The notes: a model not told the origin generated them from the letters alone. A stretch of DNA of 64,000 nucleotides from an uncultured Flavobacteriaceae bacterium (GCA_947493535.1 CANLRK010000002.1:124001-188000); one strand, 5' to 3'; positions 1 through 9,495 are shown, numbered from the stretch's first letter. Program-made: numbers and translations.

Positions 1-489
1 AGTTTCATTTGTGAGCTTGTATGTGTGCCTTGCTGCACCTGATATACAGGGCTTTAAAACGGTTTTTGTCCACCCTAATTGTTTATGTAGTTCTTTTAAG
101 TTGGTTTGTGTTCCTTTTTTTATGAAATGAGTTTCACATACAGGAACTCCTTGTTCTTTAAGATCGTTTAAATAATGTTTGTCAATATTCCAGTTAATTA
201 TTTTTGCAGAATTTAATAAAGTTGTTTGAGTACTTACGCTAGTTAACCATTTATTGAATTCTTCAAACCGATCGAAATAATCCCAAGTGGTTCTAAAAAG
301 AACATATTTTGTGGTGCTCCAATCAAAATCTGGGTCGCTCCAACTTTTTCGCTCAGCTTTTAGTCCTTCTTTTCTTAAAGCTTCTATTACCAATTGATCT
401 TCTAATAAAATGTTATCTATATATGTATCGGTTTCTTTAGGGGCTACATACCTATCTTCAGTTAATACTACAATATCAAATTTTGTCAT
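1..489 (-). CDS. ATP-grasp family protein, 3' part outside window
   Basis: The reading frame starts at an ATG at 489 and runs leftwards out of the window; 163 codons are visible without a stop. The first 85 residues look like the pre-ATP-grasp part of RimK/glutathione-synthetase-like ligases, including FRTTWDYFDRFEEF at about 66-79. NIDKHYLNDLKEQGVPVCET (about 101-120) matches the N..K..L...G.P...T stretch that opens the ATP-grasp fold, and K146 in VLKPCISGAAR looks like the ATP-binding lysine of the glycine-rich loop. Such proteins usually join an amino acid or peptide to a carboxylate using ATP; the substrate cannot be told because the catalytic C-terminal half is missing. It is divergent from icmF. 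Confidence 0.75.
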   Translation of the reverse strand, partial: MTKFDIVVLTEDRYVAPKETDTYIDNILLEDQLVIEALRKEGLKAERKSWSDPDFDWSTTKYVLFRTTWDYFDRFEEFNKWLTSVSTQTTLLNSAKIINWNIDKHYLNDLKEQGVPVCETHFIKKGTQTNLKELHKQLGWTKTVLKPCISGAARHTYKLTNET

Positions 490-626
490 TTTGGCGTTTT
501 AATTTATCAAGTAAAGATAAAAAAAGACTTTAGTTAATATTGTTACTGATATACTTGATTTTTGTACTTGAAATTTTTTAAGTTTTGCGTAAATTGCGAA
601 CCCTTAATGATAAGATTTTAGTACAG

Positions 627-3600
627 ATGATACAAGCAACACCATATACCCCTAAACATAAAATTCGTATTGTAACTGCAGCCGCTTTATTTGATGGCCA
701 CGATGCTGCAATAAACATCATGCGTAGAATTATTCAAACTACCGGAGTAGAGGTAATTCACTTAGGGCATGACAGAAGTGTTGATGAAGTAGTAAATTGT
801 GCAATTCAGGAAGATGCTAATGCTATAGCAATAACCTCATACCAAGGCGGACATAATGAGTATTTTAAATACATGTACGATTTGCTAAAGGAAAGAGGTG
901 CTGGCCACATAAAGATTTTTGGAGGCGGAGGTGGAGTAATACTTCCTTCTGAAATTAAGGAGTTGATGGATTACGGAATTACACGTATTTACGCACCTGA
1001 TGATGGCCGTGAAATGGGCTTGCAAGGTATGATTAATGATTTGGTAGAAAAATCTGACTTTGCTATTGGTGATACCTTAAACGGAGAAATAGATAAACTT
1101 GCAACCAAAGAAATTGGTGCTATTGCTCGTGTGATTTCATCAGCAGAAAACTTTCCTGAAGTTGCAAAAGCTACCTTAGAGAAAATTCATCAACAAAATA
1201 AGGGTTCTAAAACTCCAGTTTTAGGAATTACAGGAACTGGTGGAGCGGGTAAATCATCTTTGGTAGATGAGTTAGTCCGTCGTTTTTTAATTGATTTTCC
1301 AGAGAAAACTATCGGGTTAATTTCGGTAGATCCTTCAAAAAGAAAAACAGGAGGCGCGTTATTAGGTGACCGTATTCGTATGAATGCCATAAACAATAAA
1401 CGTGTTTACATGCGTTCGTTAGCAACGCGCCAATCAAACTTAGCCTTATCAAAATATGTAAATGAGGCTGTTGAGGTGCTAAAAGCAGCAAAGTTTGATT
1501 TAATTATTTTAGAAACTTCTGGTATTGGGCAATCTGACACAGAAATTATAGAGCATTCTGACACGTCGTTGTATGTAATGACTCCTGAATTTGGTGCGGC
1601 TACACAATTGGAAAAAATAGACATGCTAGATTTTGCTGATTTGGTAGCTATAAACAAATTTGATAAGCGAGGTGCTTTAGATGCATTAAGAGATGTAAAA
1701 AAGCAATACATGCGCAATAATAATTTGTGGGATGTTCATATGGACGATATGCCAGTGTTTGGAACTATAGCCTCTCAATTTAATGATCCTGGAATGAATT
1801 CATTATACAAATCTATCATGGATAAATTGGTAGAAAAGTCTGGGGCAGATTTAAAATCCTCATTTGAAATAACAAAACAAATGTCTGAAAAGATATTTGT
1901 AATTCCTCCAAGTCGTGTACGCTACTTATCTGAAATAGCAGAAAACAATAGAAGTTATGATGCTAAAGCATCAGTTCAAAAAGAAGTAGCTCAAAAACTT
2001 TACGGAATTTATAAAACAATTGAAACCGTAGTTGAAGCAAAAGTTACATTAGATAAATCAGGAATTGATAGTGAATCTGTTGCTTCGGTTTCAGAAGAAA
2101 ACAAAGATTTTTTACGTTTACTGATAGCACAGTTTGATCGTGTAAAAATGGATTTAGATCCGTATAACTGGGAAGTAATTACTGGTTGGGATGAGAAAGT
2201 AAACAAGTACAAACAGCCTGTTTACTCCTTTAAAGTACGCGACAAAGAAATAAAAATACAAACACATAGTGAATCATTATCTCACACTCAAATAGCAAAA
2301 GTTGCGCTACCAAAGTATTCTGCTTGGGGTGATATTTTAGGTTGGTGTTTGCAAGAAAATGTACCAGGAGAGTTCCCGTACGCTTCAGGACTGTATCCGT
2401 TTAAACGTACAGGAGAAGATCCTTCACGTATGTTTGCTGGAGAAGGAGGGCCTGAACGAACCAATAAACGGTTTCATTATGTAAGTGCTGGTATGCCAGC
2501 GGCGCGTTTGTCTACGGCATTTGATTCGGTTACGTTATATGGTAACGACCCAGATTTACGTCCGGATATCTATGGGAAAATTGGTAATGCGGGGGTGTCT
2601 ATTTGCTGCTTAGATGATGCTAAGAAATTATATTCAGGATTTGATTTAGCAGATCCGATGACCTCTGTTTCTATGACAATTAATGGACCAGCGCCAATGT
2701 TGTTAGGATTCTTTATGAACGCAGCTATAGATCAGCAATGTGAGAAATATATAAAAGAAAATGGTTTAGAAGCTGAGGTTACTAAAAAGATAGAGAAAAT
2801 ATATAAAGATAAAGGCATAGTTCGCCCTGAGTACCAAGGTGAACTACCAGAAGGAAATAATGGTTTGGGATTATTTTTGTTAGGGGTAACAGGAGATCAA
2901 GTGTTGCCAGCTGAAGTATATCAAGAAATTAAAACAGCAACCTTAAGCGCTGTAAGAGGTACGGTTCAAGCTGATATTTTAAAAGAAGATCAAGCTCAAA
3001 ACACATGTATTTTTTCTACAGAATTTGCCTTGCGTTTAATGGGTGATGTGCAAGAGTATTTTATTGAAAAGAATGTGCGTAACTTCTATTCTGTATCTAT
3101 TTCGGGTTACCATATTGCAGAAGCAGGAGCTAATCCTGTAACACAATTAGCCTTAACCCTAGCCAACGGATTTACTTATGTGGAATATTATTTAAGTAGA
3201 GGAATGGATATTAATAAGTTTGGGCCAAACTTATCATTTTTCTTCTCTAATGGTATTGACCCTGAATATGCTGTAATTGGTCGTGTTGCTCGTAAGATAT
3301 GGGCAAAAGCCCTAAAGTATAAATACGGAGCCAATCCAAGAGCTCAAATGTTAAAGTATCATATTCAAACATCTGGCCGTTCTTTACATGCTCAAGAAAT
3401 AGACTTTAACGATATCCGTACTACTTTACAAGCCTTATATGCTATTTATGATAATTGTAATTCATTACACACCAATGCGTATGATGAAGCAATTACTACT
3501 CCAACAGAAGCATCTGTACGTAGGGCTATGGCAATACAATTAATTATCAATAAAGAGTTAGGGTTAACTAAAAATGAAAACCCTATTCAAGGATCATTTA

Positions 3601-4049
3601 TTATTGAAGAGTTAACTGATTTAGTAGAAGAGGCCGTATTAGCAGAGTTTGACCGTATTACAGAAAGAGGGGGGGTGCTTGGTGCCATGGAAACCATGTA
3701 TCAACGTTCAAAGATACAAGAAGAAAGCTTGTACTACGAAACTTTAAAGCATAATGGTAAATTTCCAATTATTGGTGTAAACACCTTTTTAAGTAAAGAT
3801 GGTTCACCAACAGTAACACCAGATGAGGTAATACGAGCTACAGAAACTGAAAAGCAATATCAAATTAACATGCTGAATGATTTACATGCAATGCATGATA
3901 CTACAGCTATGTTGAAAGATTTACAGAGAGCAGCTATTAATAATGAAAACATTTTTGAAAAACTCATGGATGTATGTAAAGTAGCTTCTTTAGGTCAAAT
4001 AACCAATGCGCTTTTTGAAGTAGGAGGACAGTACCGTCGAAATATGTAA
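627..4049 (+). CDS. icmF: Fused acyl-CoA mutase with G-protein chaperone (isobutyryl-CoA mutase type)
   Basis: A single 1140-aa chain carries all three modules of IcmF: a B12-binding domain at about 5-140 with FDGHDAAIN as the cobalamin-binding DxHxxG-like loop, a MeaB-like GTPase at about 195-410 with P-loop GTGGAGKSS (about 203-211), and a C-terminal radical mutase domain at about 540-1140. The family uses adenosylcobalamin to interconvert isobutyryl-CoA and butyryl-CoA, while the GTPase part handles cofactor loading and repair. The frame stays open to a TTG at 585, but family members begin close to the TPYxPKHK segment, so the ATG at 627 is preferred. No cobalamin riboswitch is visible upstream. 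A terminator follows directly, so it is monocistronic. Exact substrate (isobutyryl versus pivalyl or isovaleryl CoA) is not resolved. Confidence 0.93.
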   Translation: MIQATPYTPKHKIRIVTAAALFDGHDAAINIMRRIIQTTGVEVIHLGHDRSVDEVVNCAIQEDANAIAITSYQGGHNEYFKYMYDLLKERGAGHIKIFGGGGGVILPSEIKELMDYGITRIYAPDDGREMGLQGMINDLVEKSDFAIGDTLNGEIDKLATKEIGAIARVISSAENFPEVAKATLEKIHQQNKGSKTPVLGITGTGGAGKSSLVDELVRRFLIDFPEKTIGLISVDPSKRKTGGALLGDRIRMNAINNKRVYMRSLATRQSNLALSKYVNEAVEVLKAAKFDLIILETSGIGQSDTEIIEHSDTSLYVMTPEFGAATQLEKIDMLDFADLVAINKFDKRGALDALRDVKKQYMRNNNLWDVHMDDMPVFGTIASQFNDPGMNSLYKSIMDKLVEKSGADLKSSFEITKQMSEKIFVIPPSRVRYLSEIAENNRSYDAKASVQKEVAQKLYGIYKTIETVVEAKVTLDKSGIDSESVASVSEENKDFLRLLIAQFDRVKMDLDPYNWEVITGWDEKVNKYKQPVYSFKVRDKEIKIQTHSESLSHTQIAKVALPKYSAWGDILGWCLQENVPGEFPYASGLYPFKRTGEDPSRMFAGEGGPERTNKRFHYVSAGMPAARLSTAFDSVTLYGNDPDLRPDIYGKIGNAGVSICCLDDAKKLYSGFDLADPMTSVSMTINGPAPMLLGFFMNAAIDQQCEKYIKENGLEAEVTKKIEKIYKDKGIVRPEYQGELPEGNNGLGLFLLGVTGDQVLPAEVYQEIKTATLSAVRGTVQADILKEDQAQNTCIFSTEFALRLMGDVQEYFIEKNVRNFYSVSISGYHIAEAGANPVTQLALTLANGFTYVEYYLSRGMDINKFGPNLSFFFSNGIDPEYAVIGRVARKIWAKALKYKYGANPRAQMLKYHIQTSGRSLHAQEIDFNDIRTTLQALYAIYDNCNSLHTNAYDEAITTPTEASVRRAMAIQLIINKELGLTKNENPIQGSFIIEELTDLVEEAVLAEFDRITERGGVLGAMETMYQRSKIQEESLYYETLKHNGKFPIIGVNTFLSKDGSPTVTPDEVIRATETEKQYQINMLNDLHAMHDTTAMLKDLQRAAINNENIFEKLMDVCKVASLGQITNALFEVGGQYRRNM

Positions 4050-4071
4050 AAACACAAGTTATACAAGTAAG

Positions 4072-4101
4072 AAAAGCAACCTGTAGTTAGGTTGCTTTTT
4101 T
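4072..4101 (+). terminator. Rho-independent terminator after icmF
   Basis: Perfect 11-bp stem AAAAGCAACCT / AGGTTGCTTTT with a 6-nt loop, followed by T residues. Confidence 0.9.
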
Positions 4102-4181
4102 GTTTCTGTAATTTAAATTAAAGAGTTGTTTTTGTAGGTAACCTAATAATTACAGTATTTTAGTAGAAAATAAAAGCAATA

Positions 4182-5336
4182 ATGGTATCAGCAATAGGGC
4201 ATTATGTAACCGCAATAGTATGTATAATTACAGCATTTGTAATACATCGAATTTATTTTAAAGAGAAAAAAAGAGATGCTTCTGCTGTATCTTTGCAAGG
4301 AATCAAATGGTTTGGTTTAGCTATATTCTCTTGGGGATTAGGAGCGTTAATCAATATTATTCTCCTGTATGTTGTAGGTTTAGAAGAGAATCATAAACTA
4401 ATTGTCAGTTTAGGGGTATTGTTTTCGTTGTTTAATTCGTTGTTTATCCTCATGTCACTACCTTCTATAGAACATTCTGGTAAACGAAACTTGGTAATTA
4501 AAATTATTGAGCAATTTACGGCAAAAGAGGTGTTTGTAATATTTTTGGCGGTATTTGCCATGATTGCCTCAGTGTTTTTAGTGGCTTTTTACAATAACAA
4601 TCTTGATGCCTCTAGCAATAGTGTTATATGGCTGATAGATATACCTATTTCATTAGTAGTGGCTTTTTCATTATTGAATGAACTTAACAAAGCTTTTAGG
4701 AATAGAGGTATGCGGTTTATGTACTTACCAACAGTTGCGTTATTTGTTTTAATTGTTATAGCAGTATTGCATAGGATTGTACCTGATAACCAAGCTGAAA
4801 AAATAATGCAATTAAGCAGTTGGGGTTTTATTGGGGTGTTAACGGCATTATCATTTAAATTCTTATTTGTGCTATTATTTACCATCTTATTATATAGTTG
4901 GAAATTGTTAGCTGAAACAGAGGAACGACAAACTGAATTTATAAAACAGCAAAAACAAACTAAAAAACTAGAAAAAGAAAAAGAAGTCTTGACGTTAGCT
5001 AACGAAAGTCATTTAGACACAATTAAGCATTTAAAAAACGAGTTAACAAAGCGCAAAAAGAAGTATAAAAAGTTAAAAAAATCTTCTAAAGTTAAATTGT
5101 CATCTAGGCAAACTGAAGTGCTAGCTAATCTTGGGCTTTGCGGGGCAACTATGTCGTATACCGAAATAGCAGAAGCAATGCATATTGGGGTAGATGGATT
5201 TCAGGCTCATATTTATCAAATAAAAAAGGCCTTAAATATTTCTGGAACCGATGGAAAAGAACAATTAATAGCCTATGCCATTGAAAATAATTTATTAGGC
5301 AAAGCAACTATAAGTTCTAATCAAGCCACTACTTAA
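4182..5336 (+). CDS. Seven-helix membrane protein with coiled coil and C-terminal LuxR-type HTH
   Basis: A 384-aa protein of unknown function. Seven hydrophobic helices are visible at about 4-24, 43-66, 73-93, 115-138, 146-167, 181-200 and 213-240. They are followed by a lysine/glutamate-rich coiled coil (about 243-300) and then a helix-turn-helix of LuxR/GerE type at about 303-370, opening with KLSSRQTEVLANLG. The layout suggests a sensor in the inner membrane whose cytoplasmic tail binds DNA directly, with no separate kinase. I infer this from architecture only; the ligand and target are unknown. No phosphorylation domain is present. It stands alone between two terminator-like structures, upstream of a symporter gene. 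Flavobacteria do have other 7TM-plus-HTH proteins of unstudied function, so it may belong to a known but undescribed family. Confidence 0.8.
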   Translation: MVSAIGHYVTAIVCIITAFVIHRIYFKEKKRDASAVSLQGIKWFGLAIFSWGLGALINIILLYVVGLEENHKLIVSLGVLFSLFNSLFILMSLPSIEHSGKRNLVIKIIEQFTAKEVFVIFLAVFAMIASVFLVAFYNNNLDASSNSVIWLIDIPISLVVAFSLLNELNKAFRNRGMRFMYLPTVALFVLIVIAVLHRIVPDNQAEKIMQLSSWGFIGVLTALSFKFLFVLLFTILLYSWKLLAETEERQTEFIKQQKQTKKLEKEKEVLTLANESHLDTIKHLKNELTKRKKKYKKLKKSSKVKLSSRQTEVLANLGLCGATMSYTEIAEAMHIGVDGFQAHIYQIKKALNISGTDGKEQLIAYAIENNLLGKATISSNQATT

Positions 5337-5352
5337 GTAAGTACTTAAGTAG
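5329..5352. repeat. Perfect 11-bp inverted repeat at the end of the 7TM-HTH gene
   Basis: Arms CTACTTAAGTA and TACTTAAGTAG are separated by AG. The left arm contains the stop codon of the preceding gene. No T tract follows, so it is not a standard terminator. It could be an operator in front of the symporter gene or an RNA hairpin. Confidence 0.6.
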
Positions 5353-5437
5353 TTTAGTAAGTAAAAATAAATAGTGCGTAAGCTTTTGATTTTTAGGAGT
5401 TGTTTACAATTTAGCAACAATTAAAAATTAAGATGTT

Positions 5438-7000
5438 ATGAAAACAATACTTACTAGTGTTCTAGTGTTTTTTTTCCCTTTTCTAGTACAAGCACAACAA
5501 AGAACAATAGGTTTAGATGAAAAAATAAACCAGTTTTTTTCTGATGCTACAGGGTGGTTTCCTGCAGTGATGTTTGCACAAATTCCAATAACAGAAAATG
5601 TAGGTATACCATGGGTGCTTATTATCTTAATTTTTGGAGCGGGCTATTTTTCCATTTATTTTAAAGGAATAAATTTTAGAGGTTTTTTTACCGCTATCAA
5701 TGTGGTAAAAGGAAAATACGATACTGTAGAAAATCAAGAACAACAAGACGATATTCTTCAAACTATTAAAGTAGAGGGAGCTGGAGAGGTTTCTCATTTT
5801 CAGGCTTTAACAGCAGCGCTTTCTGCAACAGTTGGTTTAGGAAATATTGCGGGCGTTGCTATTGCGTTATCTATAGGTGGAGCTGGTGCTACTTTTTGGA
5901 TGATATTAATAGGGTTATTAGGGATGGCCTCAAAGTTTGTAGAGTGTACGTTGGGGGTAAAGTATAGAGAAATTGCTGCAGACGGAACTGTATTTGGTGG
6001 ACCTATGTATTATCTTAAAAAAGGATTAAGTGAAATTGGATTTGAAAAAGGAGGAAAAATATTAGCTGTCACTTTTGCTATAATGTGTGTAGGAGGCTCA
6101 TTTGGGGGAGGGAATATGTTCCAGGTAAATCAAGCGTTTAAATTATTTGAATATGTAACAGGAGGCGAACAAAGTTTTATGTACGGAAAAGGGTGGCTTT
6201 TCGGGTTAGTAATGGCTGTGTTAGTTGGGGTAGTAATAATAGGAGGTATAAAAAAAATAGCTAAGGTTACCGATAAAATAGTACCGGTGATGGTAGTAGT
6301 TTATGTACTTGCTGTAATTACAATTTTAACAATGAATTATAAAGAAATTCCAACAGCTTTTATGAAAATTATTAACGGAGCCTTTAGTCCGATTGGTGTT
6401 GTAGGAGGTTTTGTAGGAGTATTGGTGCAAGGGTTTCAGCGTGCAGCATTTTCAAATGAAGCAGGAATAGGGTCTTCGGCAATTGCACATTCTGCAGTAA
6501 AAACTAAATATGCAGCCAGTGAAGGATTAGTAGCTTTATTAGAACCTTTTATAGATACAGTTATAGTATGTACTATGACAGCTTTAGTGCTAATAATTAC
6601 AGGACAGGTAACAGCTGGGATGAGTGTAAGTAATGAACAAGGAGCCATTTTAACAGCTAAAGCACTAGAAAGTGGTATAGCATGGTTTCCATATGTTTTA
6701 GCTATTGCAGTAGTGTTATTTGCGTTTTCTTCAATGATTTCATGGTCTTATTATGGATTTCAAGCATGGTCTTATTTGTTTGGTAGAGATAAAAAAACAG
6801 GTAATGTTTATAAAATTATTTTTTGCATGTTCACCGTAATTGGTGCCGCAGCAAGTTTAGGAGCGGTTATAAATTTTTCAGATGCTTTAGTATTTGCAAT
6901 GATGGTGCCTAATATGATAGGTTTAGTTTTATTGGCACCTAAAGTAAAGCAAGAACTACACAGGTATCAAAAAGCAATTAAAAGCAAATTATCTGCATAG
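5438..7000 (+). CDS. Sodium:alanine symporter family (AGCS) transporter
   Basis: A 520-aa polytopic membrane protein. An N-terminal hydrophobic segment ending in VQAQQ looks like a signal peptide, which is common for flavobacterial members. The family hallmark ATVGLGNIAGVAIA lies at about 129-142, and FGGPMYYLKKGL (about 187-198) and FQRAAFSNEAGIGSSAIAHS (about 331-350) are also typical. AGCS proteins import alanine or glycine together with sodium across the inner membrane. About 100 bases separate it from the 7TM-HTH gene, and a 24-base palindrome lies between them. No terminator was recognised downstream; the next gene is the cysteine-rich peptide. Confidence 0.92.
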   Translation: MKTILTSVLVFFFPFLVQAQQRTIGLDEKINQFFSDATGWFPAVMFAQIPITENVGIPWVLIILIFGAGYFSIYFKGINFRGFFTAINVVKGKYDTVENQEQQDDILQTIKVEGAGEVSHFQALTAALSATVGLGNIAGVAIALSIGGAGATFWMILIGLLGMASKFVECTLGVKYREIAADGTVFGGPMYYLKKGLSEIGFEKGGKILAVTFAIMCVGGSFGGGNMFQVNQAFKLFEYVTGGEQSFMYGKGWLFGLVMAVLVGVVIIGGIKKIAKVTDKIVPVMVVVYVLAVITILTMNYKEIPTAFMKIINGAFSPIGVVGGFVGVLVQGFQRAAFSNEAGIGSSAIAHSAVKTKYAASEGLVALLEPFIDTVIVCTMTALVLIITGQVTAGMSVSNEQGAILTAKALESGIAWFPYVLAIAVVLFAFSSMISWSYYGFQAWSYLFGRDKKTGNVYKIIFCMFTVIGAAASLGAVINFSDALVFAMMVPNMIGLVLLAPKVKQELHRYQKAIKSKLSA

Positions 7001-7093
7001 TATTATTATAATTGATTTCGTAAATTTATATTATAGAATGCATCTTTTTAAATAAGTTTTCGTCTATTATATGAATAGTAAAATAAATGAATT

Positions 7094-7198
7094 ATGAAAA
7101 CAGATAAAAATTGTACTTGTACATGCGAAAATTGTAAAAATGGACAATGCCAAAACTGCACTTGTGAAAGTTGTTCATGCTCAGGGTGTAATTGTTAA
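7094..7198 (+). CDS. Metallothionein-like cysteine-rich peptide (34 aa)
   Basis: A short frame from ATG 7094 to TAA 7196-7198. Of 34 residues, 11 are cysteine (7, 9, 11, 14, 19, 22, 24, 27, 29, 32, 34), all in CxC or CxxC spacing apart from one wider gap, with no aromatic residue. This pattern is what metal-thiolate cluster peptides such as metallothioneins show, so zinc, copper or cadmium binding is inferred. It is too short for routine gene calling and may be unannotated in relatives. It lies 45 bases upstream of a SigZ-type sigma factor gene in the same direction, with an RNA hairpin between, so the two are probably co-transcribed. No experimental homolog is known to me. Confidence 0.6.
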   Translation: MKTDKNCTCTCENCKNGQCQNCTCESCSCSGCNC

Positions 7199-7211
7199 TA
7201 GATTAAAAAAA

Positions 7212-7241
7212 ACTTCTCTTCTTTTTAATAAGGAGAGGAGT
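7212..7241 (+). promoter_or_regulatory. Hairpin covering the ribosome binding site of the sigma factor gene
   Basis: CTTCTCTTCT (7213-7222) can pair with AGGAGAGGAG (7231-7240): ten pairs including two G-U, plus one closing A-T pair, with loop TTTTAATA. The right arm holds a strong Shine-Dalgarno sequence, AGGAG, eight bases before the ATG at 7244. No T tract follows, so it is not a terminator. Strong Shine-Dalgarno sequences are rare in Bacteroidota. Confidence 0.6.
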
Positions 7242-7243
7242 AA

Positions 7244-7795
7244 ATGTTTGTTATGACCAGCAAAGAACTTTGGGAATTATATCATATAGATATTAAGCGC
7301 TTCATTTTTAGTAAAGTAAAAAATGAACAACTAGCTAATGATCTTACACAAGAAACATTTCTAAAAGCTCATATAAATCTTAATAAATTAAAAGATTTAA
7401 CAAAAGCCAAGCAATGGCTATTTTCTATTTCTCGTAACCTGATATATGATTATTTTAGAAAGAATACAGTTTCTGTTGCCATTGATGAAAATATGATGAG
7501 TGAATCCCTTTCTCAAGAAACGGAACACACAGCTCAAGATTGTTTACTAGGCATCATTAAAAACTTACCCAAAAAATACCGTGATCCGTTGTTTTTATCT
7601 GATGTTAAAGGAATGAAACAAGCAGCTGTGGCAGCACAATTAGGTTTAGCATTGCCTACAGTAAAATCGCAAATTCAACGAGCAAGAAAGTTAATAACTC
7701 AAGGATATATGGAATGCTGTGATTACAAATTGAATGATGATGGTTTTCTCATAGGTGAAGTTCAGGAAAAGGAAAATTGTAAAGTATGTAATTAG
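7244..7795 (+). CDS. sigZ: RNA polymerase sigma-70 factor, SigZ family
   Basis: A 183-aa ECF-type sigma factor. Region 2 lies at about 8-75 (ANDLTQETFLKAH; WLFSISRNLIYDYFRK) and region 4 at about 105-155 (KYRDPLFLSDVKGMKQAAVA; LPTVKSQIQRARKL). Beyond region 4 is the SigZ-type tail with cysteines 158-159 in ECCDY and 179/182 in ENCKVCN, which looks able to bind a metal or react with oxidants. No anti-sigma factor gene is adjacent; the cysteine-rich peptide gene precedes it. The start at 7244 is supported by the purine-rich ribosome binding site; ATG 7253 is an alternative. Its stop overlaps the end of the convergent glyoxalase gene by four bases. Target promoters are unknown. Confidence 0.88.
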   Translation: MFVMTSKELWELYHIDIKRFIFSKVKNEQLANDLTQETFLKAHINLNKLKDLTKAKQWLFSISRNLIYDYFRKNTVSVAIDENMMSESLSQETEHTAQDCLLGIIKNLPKKYRDPLFLSDVKGMKQAAVAAQLGLALPTVKSQIQRARKLITQGYMECCDYKLNDDGFLIGEVQEKENCKVCN

Positions 7796-8169
7796 TTAAT
7801 ACGCCACGGAGGGTTAATTCTGTTTTCTCCAGCATGGTAAATGATAATTTTATGTCCGTCAGGATCATATAAGCTAGCTTCATACCAAAGCCATGACTGT
7901 AGAGTAGGTTTAGAACTAAAAACTATTCCTTTTTCCATCAGCTCATTTACTGTAGTTTCAATATTAGCTACTTCAAAATAAATAGTAATATTGTTTTCCT
8001 GTTTAAGTTTTTCAATATGATGAACTGAAAAAGTACTAGTGCCATTGGGGCATAACAATCTTGCATATCTAGGTAATGCGTTTACAATTAGTTGCAAACC
8101 TAGTTTTTGATAAAAAGCTACCGATGCTTTAACATCAGTAGCTGTTATGGTAAGCTGATTTAAATTCAT
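7792..8169 (-). CDS. Glyoxalase/bleomycin resistance (VOC) family protein
   Basis: A 125-aa VOC-fold protein starting MNLNQLTITATDVKAS, with the two beta-alpha-beta-beta-beta modules expected of the family and the closing YEASLYDPDGHKIIIYHAG. VOC proteins include glyoxalases, dioxygenases and antibiotic-binding proteins; the substrate here is not identifiable. The frame is open further upstream to 8256, but the ATG at 8167-8169 overlaps the TGA of the MFS gene as ATGA, which indicates translational coupling and fixes the start. The transporter-VOC pairing suggests a role in handling a toxic small molecule, which is inference. Confidence 0.85.
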   Translation of the reverse strand: MNLNQLTITATDVKASVAFYQKLGLQLIVNALPRYARLLCPNGTSTFSVHHIEKLKQENNITIYFEVANIETTVNELMEKGIVFSSKPTLQSWLWYEASLYDPDGHKIIIYHAGENRINPPWRIN

Positions 8170-9380
8170 GCTTTTTCTATTGATGTTTTTAAGCGTTGTT
8201 TTAATATAAATAGCAAGCTCATACATGCCAAGGCTAATATACTTACCACATACCAAGTATTAGTATAGCCAAAATTTTCTATAAGTTGCATACCTCCATT
8301 GTGGCCAAAAATATGAGCTACTGAAAAAGAAATACTGTATAAGGCCATATATTCACCTTGATTACCTTTTTTAGAACGATCCATAGCAAATGCATTGGAG
8401 AAAGGAAAAGCTATCATTTCGCCAAAAGTTACAAATATCATACTAATGATAAGTATTCCTACCCAAGAAGTAGTAGTTAATATAAAAAAGCTTAAACCAG
8501 TTAAGGTAGCACCTATTAACATTAGTCCAGACTTTGAATGTTTACTGTTTTCTAGCCATTTTACTAAAGGCATTTCAAGCAAGAAAATAAGGAATCCATT
8601 CATTCCTAAAATAACACCTATTTCTAATTCATTTAGAGTAAAAACGTCTTTATAAAAAAGAGGAATTGTAGAAAAAAATTGTAAAAATACCACACCGAAT
8701 AATGACATGGCTATAAGGAAAATCCAGAAAATTTTATCTGAATAAGCAGATGTTGGATTGGTTACTTTTTCTTCGGTTTCAATAACTTTAGCCTTTTTAG
8801 GGTTTAGCACATTAAGAAGTAAAAGAGCAGCCAACATACAAGTAATACCATCAACCCAAAATAAACCTCCGTAACTCAAATAGGTGATAATGAATCCTCC
8901 AATAGCTGGTCCTGCAGAAAATCCTAAATTAATAGCCAAACGAATTAAGGTTACCGAGCGCGTTTTATTTTCAGGTTTACTATAAGCACTTAAGGCAACA
9001 AACATAGCTGGTCTAAAGCTGTCTGCTACTACCATTACTAAAAAAATACCAATACAAAAACTAACAAAGGAAGTAAGTTGTTGTAGGCCTATGAATAATA
9101 TTCCTGTAAAAAATAAACTGAACAGCATTACTTTGTAATACCCTATTTTGTCAGTTAATTTTCCTCCAAGCCATGAGCCTATTACTGAACCTAAACCAAA
9201 AGCCGACATTATCCAACCTACATTGCTTATAGAAAAGTGTAAACTTTCTGTTAGGTATAAGGATAAAAACGGAATTACCATAGTACCAGCTCTGTTTATT
9301 AAGGTAATAAGGGAAAGCCACCAAACTTCTGTAGAGAGACCTTTGAAAGAGTCGATATAATTAAAATATATTTTTTTCAT
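8166..9380 (-). CDS. MFS transporter (multidrug-type)
   Basis: A 404-aa protein with twelve predicted membrane helices. The MFS motif A is clear between helices 2 and 3: GSWLGGKLTDKIGYYKV (about 68-84). RAGTMVIPFLSLYLTE near the N terminus and the overall length resemble MdtH-like drug exporters. The substrate is unknown. It is the first gene of a two-gene unit with the VOC protein, joined by a 4-base ATGA overlap. Confidence 0.88.
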   Translation of the reverse strand: MKKIYFNYIDSFKGLSTEVWWLSLITLINRAGTMVIPFLSLYLTESLHFSISNVGWIMSAFGLGSVIGSWLGGKLTDKIGYYKVMLFSLFFTGILFIGLQQLTSFVSFCIGIFLVMVVADSFRPAMFVALSAYSKPENKTRSVTLIRLAINLGFSAGPAIGGFIITYLSYGGLFWVDGITCMLAALLLLNVLNPKKAKVIETEEKVTNPTSAYSDKIFWIFLIAMSLFGVVFLQFFSTIPLFYKDVFTLNELEIGVILGMNGFLIFLLEMPLVKWLENSKHSKSGLMLIGATLTGLSFFILTTTSWVGILIISMIFVTFGEMIAFPFSNAFAMDRSKKGNQGEYMALYSISFSVAHIFGHNGGMQLIENFGYTNTWYVVSILALACMSLLFILKQRLKTSIEKA

Positions 9381-9443
9381 TAGTTGTATAGTCTTGTTGT
9401 GTGATAATTATAAAATTGTTGTTACTTAGGGGAGTATAAAAAT

Positions 9444-9473
9444 AAAACGCCCAACTGAAAAGTTGGGCGTTTT
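9444..9473 (-). terminator. Strong symmetrical Rho-independent terminator
   Basis: Perfect 13-bp stem AAAACGCCCAACT / AGTTGGGCGTTTT with loop GAAA and U runs on both strands. It lies upstream of the leftward MFS gene, so it does not end that gene. It is best explained as the end of the leftward small unit at 9496-9582. Confidence 0.85.
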
Positions 9474-9495
9474 TATATTGTATTAATTTATATCG

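Noticed and set aside
490-626. Cobalamin riboswitch ahead of icmF.
   Set aside because: The gap is too short and has no B12-box-like sequence.
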